This document shows positions 51,118-59,943 of a stretch of DNA of 64,000 bases, piece by piece. The DNA is from Bacillus cereus. GTDB taxonomy: Bacteria > Bacillota > Bacilli > Bacillales > Bacillaceae_G. The first letter of the stretch is position 1. Each line of letters begins with the position of its first letter. The DNA is taken from contig NZ_CP089518.1 of assembly GCF_025917685.1 (NCBI RefSeq), positions 869,001 through 933,000 on the forward strand, read 5' to 3'. A program made the translations under genes and the position numbers. A model generated the notes under the pieces. The model had not been told where the DNA came from and made no database searches. It worked only from the letters and a program-made list of their open reading frames with translations.

Positions 51118-52707
51118 ATGAAGAAGAAGTTGTTTGCATTACCATTTGTCCTACTATTACTTATTGCATTAGCGGCTTGCTCAGGAGAGAAAGATTCTTC
51201 GAAGCAAGCGAACACTAGTAAATCAGGGACTCCGAAAGATGGAGGGACGTTAACAGTTGGTGTTAGCGACAATCCCGATACGATGAATCCGCTTTATGCG
51301 AATGATCGTGTGTCGTTAACGATACAGCAAGCTTTATATGCACCGCTGTATCATATGGAAGACGGTAAGAAAAAGTTTGTTCTTGCTGAGAGCTTTACGC
51401 CTTCAGAAGATCAATTAACATGGACTTTAAAACTAAAAGATAATTTGAAATGGCATGATGGTAAGAAAATTACATCAGACGATATTGTATTTACATTCCA
51501 ATCTATTTTAGATGAGAAGCAAAATAGTTCAAGCCGTGAAAACTTTATTTTTAAAGGAAAGCCGCTTGAGGTGAAAAAAGTGGATGAGCTAACGACTCAA
51601 TTCGTATTACCACAAGTAAGTGCATCTTTCGAAGGGGTTATGAACGATTTCTTCCCAATTCCGAAACATGTATTTGAAGGTGAAGCAGATTTAGTGAAGA
51701 GTAAGAAAAACTTACAACCTGTTGGATCAGGTCCATTTAAATTAAAAGAATTTAAATCAGATGAATATGTTGCGTTAGAGCGATTTGATGATTATTTTGC
51801 TGGTAAAGCGAAATTAGATTCTATCGTGTACCGCGTTGTAAAAGACCGTAATACAGCAAATGTTTCACTTCAAAATGGTCAAATTAATATGAAGATGATC
51901 GAACCGCAAGACTTTAAGAAATTAGATAGCACTGGGAACTTCTCAATGGTGACTTTCCCTGAAGGTAGATTATTCTACTTAGCTTATAACTTTAATACAG
52001 ACCTTATGAAGAAAAAAGAAGTGCGCCAAGCAATTGCGCATGCATTAGATAAGAAAGAAATGATTAACTCAGCGTTCGTTTCTAGTCAATTTGCGGAACC
52101 GGCAAATTCAATCTTAACACCAGACGCTATGTATTATGCGAAAGATATTAAAGAGTATAAGTATGATCAAAAAGAAGCGAAAGATTTATTAGCAAAAGCT
52201 GGTGTAAAAGATAAAGAAAAAATACGTGTTATGTATGTAACGAATAATAAAATTATGGAAAGCTTAGCGCTATATACACAGCAAAAATTACAAGAAGTTG
52301 GTTTACAAGTTGAACTGAATGCATTAGATGCTAGTGCGGCAAGTGAAAAAGGCTTGGATAAAGAGAATAAAGAATATGACATTACATTTGGTGGTTACAT
52401 AATGGGACCAGAGCCAGATTCATATAAGAGCTTATTCTTAAGCAATGCAGAATACAATTATGCACGTTATAAAAATGCTGACTTCGATAAGTTATGGGAA
52501 GAAGCTGCAGTTGAAACAGATAAAACGAAACGCGCAGAGCTATACCATAAAATTCAAGATACAGCGAGAGAAGACTTACCGTATCTTCCAATCGCATATC
52601 CGAAAGCAGTTATTGCAGTAGATAAAAAGTTTGATGGATTAAAAGAAGCAAAAGCAATTCCAGTCACAATGTTTGAAGATCTATCGAAGATTTATGAAGT
52701 GAAATAA
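51118..52707 (+). CDS. Oligopeptide ABC transporter substrate-binding lipoprotein
   Basis: A family 5 extracellular solute-binding protein of 529 residues (OppA/DppE-like). The lipobox LIALAAC gives lipidated Cys21. GGTLTVGVSDNPDTMNPLYAND is the start of the SBP_bac_5 fold, and LKDNLKWHDGKKITSDDIVFTF is its strongest signature. It delivers peptides to the permease encoded downstream. A promoter and long leader hairpin precede it, and a hairpin after its stop (52716-52745) would raise its level above the membrane genes. Peptide specificity is not known; the proline-racemase neighbour hints at Pro/Hyp-rich peptides (weak). Confidence 0.92.
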   Translation: MKKKLFALPFVLLLLIALAACSGEKDSSKQANTSKSGTPKDGGTLTVGVSDNPDTMNPLYANDRVSLTIQQALYAPLYHMEDGKKKFVLAESFTPSEDQLTWTLKLKDNLKWHDGKKITSDDIVFTFQSILDEKQNSSSRENFIFKGKPLEVKKVDELTTQFVLPQVSASFEGVMNDFFPIPKHVFEGEADLVKSKKNLQPVGSGPFKLKEFKSDEYVALERFDDYFAGKAKLDSIVYRVVKDRNTANVSLQNGQINMKMIEPQDFKKLDSTGNFSMVTFPEGRLFYLAYNFNTDLMKKKEVRQAIAHALDKKEMINSAFVSSQFAEPANSILTPDAMYYAKDIKEYKYDQKEAKDLLAKAGVKDKEKIRVMYVTNNKIMESLALYTQQKLQEVGLQVELNALDASAASEKGLDKENKEYDITFGGYIMGPEPDSYKSLFLSNAEYNYARYKNADFDKLWEEAAVETDKTKRAELYHKIQDTAREDLPYLPIAYPKAVIAVDKKFDGLKEAKAIPVTMFEDLSKIYEVK

Positions 52708-52715
52708 GAAACTGT

Positions 52716-52745
52716 AAAGAAGCTGGTGGAAATCAGCTTCTTTAT
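52716..52745 (+). terminator. Intercistronic attenuating hairpin
   Basis: AAAGAAGCTG / CAGCTTCTTT with an eight-base loop between the binding-protein and first permease genes. It probably ends part of the transcripts or protects the upstream mRNA. Confidence 0.7.
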
Positions 52746-52762
52746 CTTGAGGGGGGAAGTTT

Positions 52763-53713
52763 GTGTATAAAGTAATTGCAAAGAGGCTTTTAAATGCAAT
52801 TCCGCTTTTATTTGTTATTTCTATTATTTCTTTTCTATTAATAAAACTAGCGCCGGGCGATCCCGTTCGAAACTTTGTAACGCCGAATATGAGTCCAATT
52901 GATGTCGAGCGTATTCGCAAAAGTTTAGGACTAGATCAACCGATTTACGTGCAATATATTTTATGGCTAAAAAATATTTTAACAGGGAATTTTGGATACT
53001 CACTTCAAAATCACCGCCCTGTTTTGGAACTTATTACAGAAAGATTACCCGCAACAATTGGGTTAATGGGATCATCTTTACTCGTCTCATTTGTAATCGC
53101 AATCCCGCTTGGACTATTTACAGGTGTGAAAAAGAATTCTATCTTTGATCGCATCGTGAACTTTATCTCCTATGTGGGAATCTCAATGCCAGTCTTTTGG
53201 TTTGCTTTACTATTAATCTACCTATTCTCTTTAAAGTTAAATCTACTTCCGAGTATGGGTATGCGCACAGTTGGTCAAGATTCCTTCTGGGATATTGTCC
53301 AGCACGGCATTTTACCTTGCATGGTGCTAGCGTTCCAAAACGTCTCTGTTTATATGAGATATATTCGTTCAAGTACCATCCAGCAATTAGAAGAAGATTA
53401 CGTACAAATTCAATATGCGTACGGCGCTTCAAAGAAAACAGTTTTATTTAATCACGTACTTCGAAATGTATTAATACCAATCATTACAATTTTCGGATTA
53501 TCCATTCCAAGTTTAGTAGGCGGAGCGTTCATTACGGAAACAGTATTCTCATGGCCGGGACTTGGTTCACTCGGGGTGAATGCTATTTTTAGATTTGATT
53601 ATCCAATTATTATGGCAATCACATTATTATCATCGTTCATGTTAATTCTCGGTAATTTAATTGCTGATATTTTATATGGCGTAGTAGATCCGCGCATTCG
53701 AATGAGGGGGTGA
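52763..53713 (+). CDS. Oligopeptide ABC transporter permease (OppB/DppB type)
   Basis: A 316-residue membrane permease with six hydrophobic segments and an N-terminal FLLIKLAPGDPVRNFV segment typical of the B subunit. The EAA loop is seen as EEDYVQIQYAYGASKKTVLFNHVLRN. GTG start at 52763 behind GAGGGGGG. It forms the channel with the next gene product. Its stop lies only six bases before the next start. Confidence 0.92.
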   Translation: MYKVIAKRLLNAIPLLFVISIISFLLIKLAPGDPVRNFVTPNMSPIDVERIRKSLGLDQPIYVQYILWLKNILTGNFGYSLQNHRPVLELITERLPATIGLMGSSLLVSFVIAIPLGLFTGVKKNSIFDRIVNFISYVGISMPVFWFALLLIYLFSLKLNLLPSMGMRTVGQDSFWDIVQHGILPCMVLAFQNVSVYMRYIRSSTIQQLEEDYVQIQYAYGASKKTVLFNHVLRNVLIPIITIFGLSIPSLVGGAFITETVFSWPGLGSLGVNAIFRFDYPIIMAITLLSSFMLILGNLIADILYGVVDPRIRMRG

Positions 53714-53719
53714 TTTGGA

Positions 53720-54571
53720 ATGAATAATAGGAGATTTCAAACGATAAAAAGTAGTTTTACAAAAAATAAGTTTGTACTAATGGGAGTTATTATACTTAGT
53801 GTTTTAACAATAGCGTCTCTTTTCGCATTCATATCACCATATGATCCTAGCAAAATGTCGATTCCAGATCGTTTACAAGAACCGAGTATGAGTCATCCGT
53901 TCGGTACAGACGATTACGGAAGGGATTACTTAACGAGAGCGTTATATGGCGGAAGAGTTTCGCTTGCTGTTGGTTTTCTAGCGATGGTTGTTTCTATTAC
54001 AATCGGCACGGCAGTTGGAACAATTAGCGGATATTTTGGCGGAAAGTTAGACAACTTCTTAATGCGAGTTGTTGAAGTTTTAATGTCAATTCCTTCATTC
54101 TTTTTAATGTTGTTATTAAATGCGTATTTAAAACCAGGAATTACAACGCTTGTTCTTATTATCGGACTATTAACGTGGATGGACACCGCGCGTATCGTAA
54201 GGGCAGAAACGTTATCTGTAAAAGAGCGTGAGTACGTTTTATATGCAAAAGTATCCGGACAAAAATCATTGATGATTATTGTAAGACACATCATTCCTAA
54301 TATTTTATCGACCATTATTATCGCAGCGACATTAACAATTGCGTCATCGATTTTAATGGAATCATCACTTAGCTTCTTAGGATTAGGTATTCGTGAACCA
54401 GATTCTTCTTGGGGCAGCATGCTTAACAATGCGCAAGGATATATCGGCGAAGCCTGGTATTTAACACTCTTCCCAGGGTTCCTTATTCTATTAACAGTGT
54501 TGAGTTTTAACGTAATTGGTGAAGCGCTTAAGAAAGCTTTCGCACCAAAAGGGGCCGGACATGAAAACTAA
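53720..54571 (+). CDS. Oligopeptide ABC transporter permease (OppC/DppC type)
   Basis: A 283-residue permease with six hydrophobic segments, the N-terminal OppC block (FISPYDPSKM..., HPFGTDDYGRDYLTRALYGGRVSL) and an EAA loop VKEREYVLYAKVSGQKSLMIIVRHIIPN that contacts the ATPases. It is translationally close to the preceding gene and followed after 26 bases by the first ATPase gene. Partner of the OppB-type subunit in the same operon. Confidence 0.92.
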   Translation: MNNRRFQTIKSSFTKNKFVLMGVIILSVLTIASLFAFISPYDPSKMSIPDRLQEPSMSHPFGTDDYGRDYLTRALYGGRVSLAVGFLAMVVSITIGTAVGTISGYFGGKLDNFLMRVVEVLMSIPSFFLMLLLNAYLKPGITTLVLIIGLLTWMDTARIVRAETLSVKEREYVLYAKVSGQKSLMIIVRHIIPNILSTIIIAATLTIASSILMESSLSFLGLGIREPDSSWGSMLNNAQGYIGEAWYLTLFPGFLILLTVLSFNVIGEALKKAFAPKGAGHEN

Positions 54572-54597
54572 GTCGTTAAGCGAGAGGAGTGAGGAAC

Positions 54598-55590
54598 GTG
54601 TCTGAAAAACTATTAGAAGTGAAAAATTTAAAGACTTCTTTTTTCATAGAAGACGGAGAAGTTGAAGCGGTTCGCGGCGTTTCATTTCGCTTAAATAAAG
54701 GAGAAGTAGTTGGAATCGTTGGTGAGTCTGGAAGTGGAAAGAGCGTTATGGCGAAATCTGTTATGTCTCTTGTTACATCGCCAGGGAAAGTGAAAGAGGG
54801 AGAGATTCTATTTCACAATGAAAACATACTTTCAAAATCTGAAAAAGAATTGCGTTCTATTAGAGGAAATCAAATTTCACTTATATCTCAAGATCCAATG
54901 TCGGCATTAAATCCAGTTGTGAAAATTGGAAAGCAGATGACGGAAGTAATTATTCGGCATCAAAAAGTGAAAAAGAAAGAAGCAGAGCACATCGCAGTCA
55001 ACTTGTTAAAACAAGTCGGTCTTTCTTCACCGGAAGAAAGGGTGAAACAATATCCGCATGAACTAAGCGGCGGTATGAAGCAGCGGGTTATGATCGCAAT
55101 GGCGATGTCTTGTAATCCAGACCTCCTCATTGCGGACGAACCGACGACAGCGCTTGATGTAACGATACAAGCACAAATACTAGATTTAATGAAAAACTTA
55201 AAAAATGAAACGAATATGTCGTTACTTCTTATTACGCATGATCTTGGAATTGTTGCGCAAAACTGTACACGCGTTATCGTAATGTACGGCGGACTTATTA
55301 TGGAAGAAGGACCTGTACTTAATATTTTCCAATCGCCGAATCATCCATATACGAAAGGGCTATTAAACTCTCTACCAAAAATATCGAACGGCGTAAAAGA
55401 AAGACTAGCGCCAATTCAAGGTGTAACACCAAACTTATTACACCCGCCGAAAGGATGCCCATTCGCAGAGCGTTGCCCACATAAAATGGACATTTGTGAA
55501 CAAGAACGTCCGCCATATTTTGAAATCGGAAACGGAAGGCGCTCTATGTGCTGGCTAAATGATAGGGCGGTAGGTGATTCCCATGCATGA
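54598..55590 (+). CDS. Oligopeptide ABC transporter ATP-binding protein (OppD/DppD type)
   Basis: A 330-residue ABC ATPase. Walker A GESGSGKS, signature LSGGMKQRV, Walker B LLIADEPTTALD and the switch His LLITHDLG are intact. The C-terminal oligopeptide-transporter extension carries the Cys cluster CPFAERCPHKMDIC typical of an iron-sulfur-like OppD/F tail. GTG 54598 lies eight bases after GGAG and is preferred over GTG 54589. Its last codons overlap the start of the next ATPase gene by eight bases. Confidence 0.93.
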   Translation: MSEKLLEVKNLKTSFFIEDGEVEAVRGVSFRLNKGEVVGIVGESGSGKSVMAKSVMSLVTSPGKVKEGEILFHNENILSKSEKELRSIRGNQISLISQDPMSALNPVVKIGKQMTEVIIRHQKVKKKEAEHIAVNLLKQVGLSSPEERVKQYPHELSGGMKQRVMIAMAMSCNPDLLIADEPTTALDVTIQAQILDLMKNLKNETNMSLLLITHDLGIVAQNCTRVIVMYGGLIMEEGPVLNIFQSPNHPYTKGLLNSLPKISNGVKERLAPIQGVTPNLLHPPKGCPFAERCPHKMDICEQERPPYFEIGNGRRSMCWLNDRAVGDSHA

Positions 55591-56554
55591 AGAAAACTTA
55601 ATTGAAGTTCGGAACTTAAAAAAGTATTTTCCTATTAAAAAAGGACTATTCGGCAGAAAAACAGAGCAATTAAAAGCAGTAGATGATCTTAGCTTCACAA
55701 TTAAAAAGGGTGAAACATTCGGGCTAGTAGGAGAATCTGGCTGCGGAAAATCAACGACAGGAAGAAGCATCATTCGTTTACACGACGTTACTTCAGGTAA
55801 CATCCTATTCGACGGAAAAGATATCGCAGATCTAAAAGAAAGTGAACTAAAAGAATATCGAAAACGAATGCAAATCATTTTCCAAGATCCATACGCATCA
55901 TTAAATCCGACAATGAACGTATTCCAAATTATTAGCGAACCGATGAACATTCACGGATCTTACACAGCGGAAGAAAGAAAAGAAATCATTCTAGACCTTC
56001 TCAAAAAAGTAGGCCTAAAAGAAGAACACCTATATCGCTACCCGCACGAATTTAGCGGAGGACAAAGACAGCGCATAAGCATCGCGCGCGCACTATCTGT
56101 AAAACCAGACTTCATCCTATGTGACGAACCAATTTCAGCACTAGATGTCTCAGTCCAAGCACAAGTCGTAAACATGCTGCAGGATATTCAAGAAGAAACA
56201 GGCGTCACATACTTATTCATCGCCCATGACCTATCCATGGTAAGACACATATCAGACCGAATCGGAGTCATGTACCTAGGAAACATAGTAGAAATTGCCG
56301 ACAGCGAAGACCTATACACAAAACCGGCACATCCATACACACAAGCACTACTCTCATCCATGCCAGAACCAGATCCAACAAACACAGGTAAAGAAAGGAT
56401 CATTCTGCAAGGGGAAGTACCAAGCCCACTAAACTCACCATCCGGCTGCAAATTCAGAACAAGGTGTAAATTCGCCACTGAAAAATGCGCACAGGAAGTA
56501 CCGAAGATGCTTGAGATTGCGAAGGGGCATGAGGTGGCTTGTCATTTGTTTTAG
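55583..56554 (+). CDS. Oligopeptide ABC transporter ATP-binding protein (OppF/DppF type)
   Basis: A 323-residue ABC ATPase: Walker A GESGCGKS, LHDVTSGNILFDGKDI, signature FSGGQRQRISIARAL, Walker B FILCDEPISALD and switch LFIAHDLSMV. The C-terminal tail holds CKFRTRCKFATEKC, the OppF-type Cys cluster. The ATG at 55583 overlaps the previous stop (ATGCATGA), so the two ATPases are translationally coupled. It is the last gene of the operon; the terminator is at 56655. Confidence 0.93.
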   Translation: MHEENLIEVRNLKKYFPIKKGLFGRKTEQLKAVDDLSFTIKKGETFGLVGESGCGKSTTGRSIIRLHDVTSGNILFDGKDIADLKESELKEYRKRMQIIFQDPYASLNPTMNVFQIISEPMNIHGSYTAEERKEIILDLLKKVGLKEEHLYRYPHEFSGGQRQRISIARALSVKPDFILCDEPISALDVSVQAQVVNMLQDIQEETGVTYLFIAHDLSMVRHISDRIGVMYLGNIVEIADSEDLYTKPAHPYTQALLSSMPEPDPTNTGKERIILQGEVPSPLNSPSGCKFRTRCKFATEKCAQEVPKMLEIAKGHEVACHLF

Positions 56555-56654
56555 AGGGGGAAGCATCGGGGGGACCTGGTGGTATTTCAGTTGGTAATAT
56601 AATAGTTGGTATGGCTTGTAGCGTTAAATAATTTATATAATAAACAATAAACAT

Positions 56655-56697
56655 AAAAAAGAGCTAAGGTTCTCATACAGCCTTAGCTCTTTTTTAT
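56655..56697 (+). terminator. Peptide transporter operon terminator
   Basis: AAAAAAGAGCTAAGG / CCTTAGCTCTTTTTT, 15-bp stem with 11-base loop. Confidence 0.9.
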
Positions 56698-56740
56698 GTT
56701 TGTTAAACAATATCCTTTCAAAAAAATATTTAAGTCTATA

Positions 56741-56900
56741 TTTATCCCGCTATTTGCCGGGCAGTAAAACTCCCACCTCAAAATTCAGGTGGAGCAAAGA
56801 AGTTAGGTGGGAGATCGAATGCCCGTAAACGCCCGATTGGTTCAACTAATAATCAGTGGGGGATGAACAAAACCCCCCACTGATTAAAGTTTCACTTTAT
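56741..56900 (+). repeat. bcr1 element, full-length
   Basis: 160 bp, plus orientation, TTTAT at both ends, with both palindromes present. The copy keeps TGCCGGGCAGTAAAACTCC and ATCAGTGGGGGATGAACAAA. Confidence 0.9.
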
Positions 56901-57364
56901 AATTTTTTCTATCTTAATGCATAAAGACAGGGAAGGATTATATTTAATTCCCTTCCATACTTCTGATGGGGTGGACATCAATGAGATGTGGTTTTTTGTT
57001 CACGGATTTTTAACATCTTTATTTACAGTGTTTTGAATGTAAACTAATAATAAAAAGTTTGCTTTCAAATTAGAAAAGGTTAGTCCCTCACTCCACTCCA
57101 GCTAAAAACCTCACACCCAAAAACAAAGGGGAACTCAATTGTTCAAACTCATAAAAAGTTTCAATCTTGTCTAAGCATCCATTAGGATATAGAATTGATC
57201 ATCCATTTTTCTTTACATAATCTCCAGATACAGTCCATATCAACTATAGATTCTTGTCTTATGCTAAATGTAATCAAAAAGCAAGTAGATAAAGATAATG
57301 ACTAAAACATTAACTCTAGATACTTTTTTGATGAATATTACAAATAAACAGGAGGTAATGAAAA

Positions 57365-57889
57365 ATGATTAAAACATTATTAGCAGGAGCACTTTTAAGT
57401 ACAGGATTGGTAGCGGGAGGTGCAGTAGGTGCAGATGATGCGAAAATGGACAATTTAAAGTCAAATGAAGATAGTTCAAATCAAGTAATTACACAAAGTG
57501 CAGATGGAACAACGTCTTTCTCACAAAACTTTGATTTACCTAAAGATGCAGTGCCAGCAACTCCTAAAGGAGACGTAAAAACTGTTGAAAGAACAGAAGG
57601 TACAGGTTCTCAAGAAGGAAAAATGGTACCAGCAAAAGAAGGTACAGATTCTCAATCTGGATTTGAAATGGGAGCCCCTGAAAAACCAGAACATGCAAAA
57701 ACTGTTGAAAGAACAGAAGGTACAGGTTCTCAAGAAGGAAAAATGGTACCAGCAAAAGAAGGTACAGATTCTCAATCTGGATTTGAAATGGGAGCCCCTG
57801 AAAAACCAGAACATGCAAAAACTGTTGAAAGAACAGAAGGTACAGATTCTCAAGAAGGAAAAATGGTACCAACAAAAGAAGGAAATTAA
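57365..57889 (+). CDS. Secreted protein with 40-residue tandem repeats
   Basis: A 174-residue protein with a signal peptide (~1-23, ending VGA) and no membrane anchor or wall motif. After a Ser/Asn-rich linker come two identical 40-residue repeats (57578-57697, 57698-57817) and a partial third, built from KTVERTEGTGSQEGKMVPAK and SGFEMGAPEKPEH. The repeats are nearly identical at DNA level, so they are recent. AGGAGG lies eight bases before the ATG. I do not recognise a family. A decayed paralogue follows at 58178, with a related promoter region. Confidence 0.75.
   Translation: MIKTLLAGALLSTGLVAGGAVGADDAKMDNLKSNEDSSNQVITQSADGTTSFSQNFDLPKDAVPATPKGDVKTVERTEGTGSQEGKMVPAKEGTDSQSGFEMGAPEKPEHAKTVERTEGTGSQEGKMVPAKEGTDSQSGFEMGAPEKPEHAKTVERTEGTDSQEGKMVPTKEGN
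57578..57889 (+). repeat. 2.6 tandem copies of a 120-bp coding repeat
   Basis: Units at 57578-57697 and 57698-57817 are identical by eye; the third (57818-57889) is cut short by the stop and has GGTACAGATTC for GGTACAGGTTC. Period 120 bp, 40 codons. Confidence 0.9.
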
Positions 57890-57909
57890 ATAATATATAG
57901 TTATAACGA

Positions 57910-57940
57910 AGAGCATCCAAAAAGTGGTGCTCTTTTTATA
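57910..57940 (+). terminator. Repeat-protein gene terminator
   Basis: AGAGCATCC / GGTGCTCT stem followed by TTTTAT. Confidence 0.7.
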
Positions 57941-58177
57941 TTATAGGAACCAACCGGTTTTACTCAATATAGAACCGTAGAGGGAATTTAAGCTAGAATA
58001 TGGGTTACTGTCTCTTCAAATCGTGGTGTTTGAAGCACTAGTTTTGGTGGTAACGTTACAACATAAACATTTTATTAGAGATTTTTTAAATTTACATACA
58101 CTCTAGATAAACTACATATCAACTTCAGATACTTGTTTTATGATACAAGTAATCAAACAAAAGGAGGGCAATGCAAA

Positions 58178-58339
58178 ATGATTACAACAGTATTAACAAG
58201 GCACTCTTTTAAGTACAGGAGATTATTAACAGGTGGAGAAAATGTTGAAGATGTACAGACAGATAAACATATTCCATATGAACAAAATGAATTGCAGCAA
58301 ACTCTAGAAAAGTACGATTCGAAGAAATTTGAGTTATAA
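58178..58339 (+). pseudogene. Decayed tandem paralogue of the secreted repeat protein
   Basis: The 5' end (ATGATTACAACAGTATTAACA, then GCACTCTTTTAAGTACAGG) matches the start of the gene at 57365 at DNA level, but small indels shift the frame, so the signal peptide is replaced by TRHSFKYRRLL. A second shift restores a sensible frame, giving ENVEDVQTDKHIPYEQNELQ to the stop. The ribosome site AAAGGAGGG is intact. The upstream region also matches the first copy (ATATCAAC, CTTGT.TTATG, GTAATCAAA). A 53-residue product is possible but would no longer be exported. Confidence 0.65.
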
Positions 58340-58385
58340 AAAGAAAGTAGATAAATATAGTGAAAATAGATAAATTGACAAGAGA

Positions 58386-58420
58386 AAAGCACTTTGTGTA
58401 TATCACAGGTGCTTTTTATT
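58386..58420 (+). terminator. Terminator after the decayed paralogue
   Basis: AAAGCACTTTGTG / CACAGGTGCTTTTT, one bulge, T-run following. Confidence 0.7.
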
Positions 58421-58489
58421 TTCATTTTGATATAGGGCTTGAATTGAATTTTTACACTAAAATATATACGGCAAAAAGGGGGGAGTTCA

Positions 58490-58648
58490 TTGCACAAAGT
58501 TATTTATGGAATATTAATTTTAATTTATACTTTGTATTCATTTTTTGTAAGTGATGGAAGTGAAGTAAGGTTTATTATGGTGTTAACTATAGTACTTATC
58601 TTTTCTGTGGTTTTAGAAAAAGGAAATGCAAACAAAACGACTGATTAA
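58490..58648 (+). CDS. 52-residue two-helix membrane protein
   Basis: Short gene with TTG start at 58490 placed five bases after GGGGGGAG. The protein starts MHKVIYGILILIYTLYSFFV, followed by a short charged loop (SDGSEVR), a second hydrophobic helix (FIMVLTIVLIFSVVL) and a basic tail. It is a hairpin membrane protein by pattern; no family is recognised. Its last codons form one arm of the terminator at 58627. It could be a small stress- or toxin-type peptide, but no antisense RNA promoter is obvious. Confidence 0.7.
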   Translation: MHKVIYGILILIYTLYSFFVSDGSEVRFIMVLTIVLIFSVVLEKGNANKTTD

Positions 58649-58680
58649 AGGTCTTTTTGTTTGCATTTTTTAGTTGGCTA
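58627..58680 (+). terminator. Terminator overlapping the end of the 52-residue gene
   Basis: TGCAAACAAAA (58627-58637) pairs with TTTTTGTTTGCA about 20 bases later, then TTTTTT. Confidence 0.65.
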
Positions 58681-58865
58681 TTAAAGTCCAGATGTTTTAG
58701 GAATAGCACCAAATCGCCATCAAGCTTAAAGAACGATTTATCCCCAAACAATAAAAATGAGCTTTTTATTACAAGTTAGCACCAAATTTCATTTTTGGGA
58801 CACTATTAAATTTTTAGTTGATGAAAACACCCGCCTAAAATAGAAAACTTTTAACCTATTATCAT

Positions 58866-59813
58866 TTATTCCGTGGCTTTTAAGGTATTTAACACGACTT
58901 TGGTTGCGTCTGCAATAAGTTTATCATCGTATTTAGCATCTTCTTTATCATGATTAGAAAGTATAGCAAGAACAATCGGCTTTTTATTTGGTGGCCAAAT
59001 AATTGCGATATCATTTCTTGTTCCGTAAGATCCCGCGCCTGTTTTATCAGCTACTTCCCATCCTTTTGGTACGCCCGCACGAATCAATTTATCTCCAGTT
59101 GTATTTCTCTTCATCCAATCTACTAATAGTTCACGTTTTTCTATTGGAAGTGCAGTTCCTAATGTAAATGATTGAAGTGTCTTAGCTATCGCTTCTGGTG
59201 TACTGGTATCATGTGTTTCTCCTGGATGCACTTCATTTAATTCAGGCTCAAATCGTTCTGAAGTAGTAACAGTATCTCCCATTTCTCTCAAGATTTTTTC
59301 AAATTCAGAGGGCCCCCCTAACTGTTTAAGAATCAAATTATGTGCTGTGCTGTCACTATATCGAACAGAAGCATCTGCAAGTTCTTTTAACGTCATTCCT
59401 GTATCAACATGCTTTTCAGTAATTGGATTATAATTAGAAAGATCTTCATGAGTATACGTAATCCTTTGATCAAGAGCTTCTAATGAGTTCTTGCGTAAAA
59501 GAGCGCCCACAGCTAATGATTTAGATGTAGATGCAAATGCAAAACGATCATCTGAATGATAAGCAACAGTTTGATTCGTACCTGTGTCCAGTGCATAAAT
59601 ACCAAGCTTAGCATCATATTCTTTTTCAAGTTTAGCGAAAGATTGATTACCTGTATTTTCTTGTTTAATTTGATTAGCTTGATTCGCTTGTTTAGGTGGT
59701 TCAGATTGAGTGTTACTATTGGAACAGCCTATAAGTGATACACATGAAAGTAATACTACAGGCACAATCTTTTTGTAATGTGAGATGTTAAAGAACTTGT
59801 TTAAAACGAACAT
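58866..59813 (-). CDS. bla: Class A beta-lactamase, lipoprotein type (beta-lactamase III-like)
   Basis: Serine penicillinase of 315 residues that hydrolyses beta-lactams at the cell surface. Lipobox SLIGC makes Cys30 the lipid anchor. The catalytic Ser95 and Lys98 are in STSK, the second motif reads SDS (most class A enzymes have SDN), the general-base Glu is in FEPELNE, and KTG is in DKTGAGSYG. The opening MFVLNKFF...SHYKKIVPVVLLSC closely resembles B. cereus beta-lactamase III as I recall it. AAAGAGG precedes the ATG. No blaI/blaR regulator is next to it, so expression is probably constitutive or controlled from elsewhere. Confidence 0.93.
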   Translation of the reverse strand: MFVLNKFFNISHYKKIVPVVLLSCVSLIGCSNSNTQSEPPKQANQANQIKQENTGNQSFAKLEKEYDAKLGIYALDTGTNQTVAYHSDDRFAFASTSKSLAVGALLRKNSLEALDQRITYTHEDLSNYNPITEKHVDTGMTLKELADASVRYSDSTAHNLILKQLGGPSEFEKILREMGDTVTTSERFEPELNEVHPGETHDTSTPEAIAKTLQSFTLGTALPIEKRELLVDWMKRNTTGDKLIRAGVPKGWEVADKTGAGSYGTRNDIAIIWPPNKKPIVLAILSNHDKEDAKYDDKLIADATKVVLNTLKATE

Positions 59814-59943
59814 AAATTTTCAACCTCTTTCAAGAATATATGGATTTTGTCTAGGTATTCTAAATACCAATGCAATTAAAGATGGCATTGGGTAACAATA
59901 CTACTGCAGCTAAAATTTCACAGGTTAAATGACATCCAAAACG

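Larger units (their letters stand above)
56555..57364. other. Long intergenic region with terminator and bcr1 element
   Basis: 810 bases without a recognised gene. It holds the terminator at 56655, the bcr1 copy at 56741, a small GGGAAGG/CCTTCCC hairpin near 56930-56957, and the promoter region of the next gene. A 22-codon hydrophobic frame at 56970-57035 (GTG start, no clear ribosome site) is noted but not called. The segment 57221-57364 is repeated in diverged form upstream of 58178. Confidence 0.6.

Noticed and set aside
56970..57035. 21-residue hydrophobic peptide gene
   Set aside because: The GTG start lacks a proper ribosome site and the frame also runs open upstream, so it may be a chance frame.
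57585..57893. 102-codon frame overlapping the secreted repeat protein in another plus frame
   Set aside because: It arises from the same 120-bp repeats, lacks a ribosome site and signal peptide, and is not protein-like.
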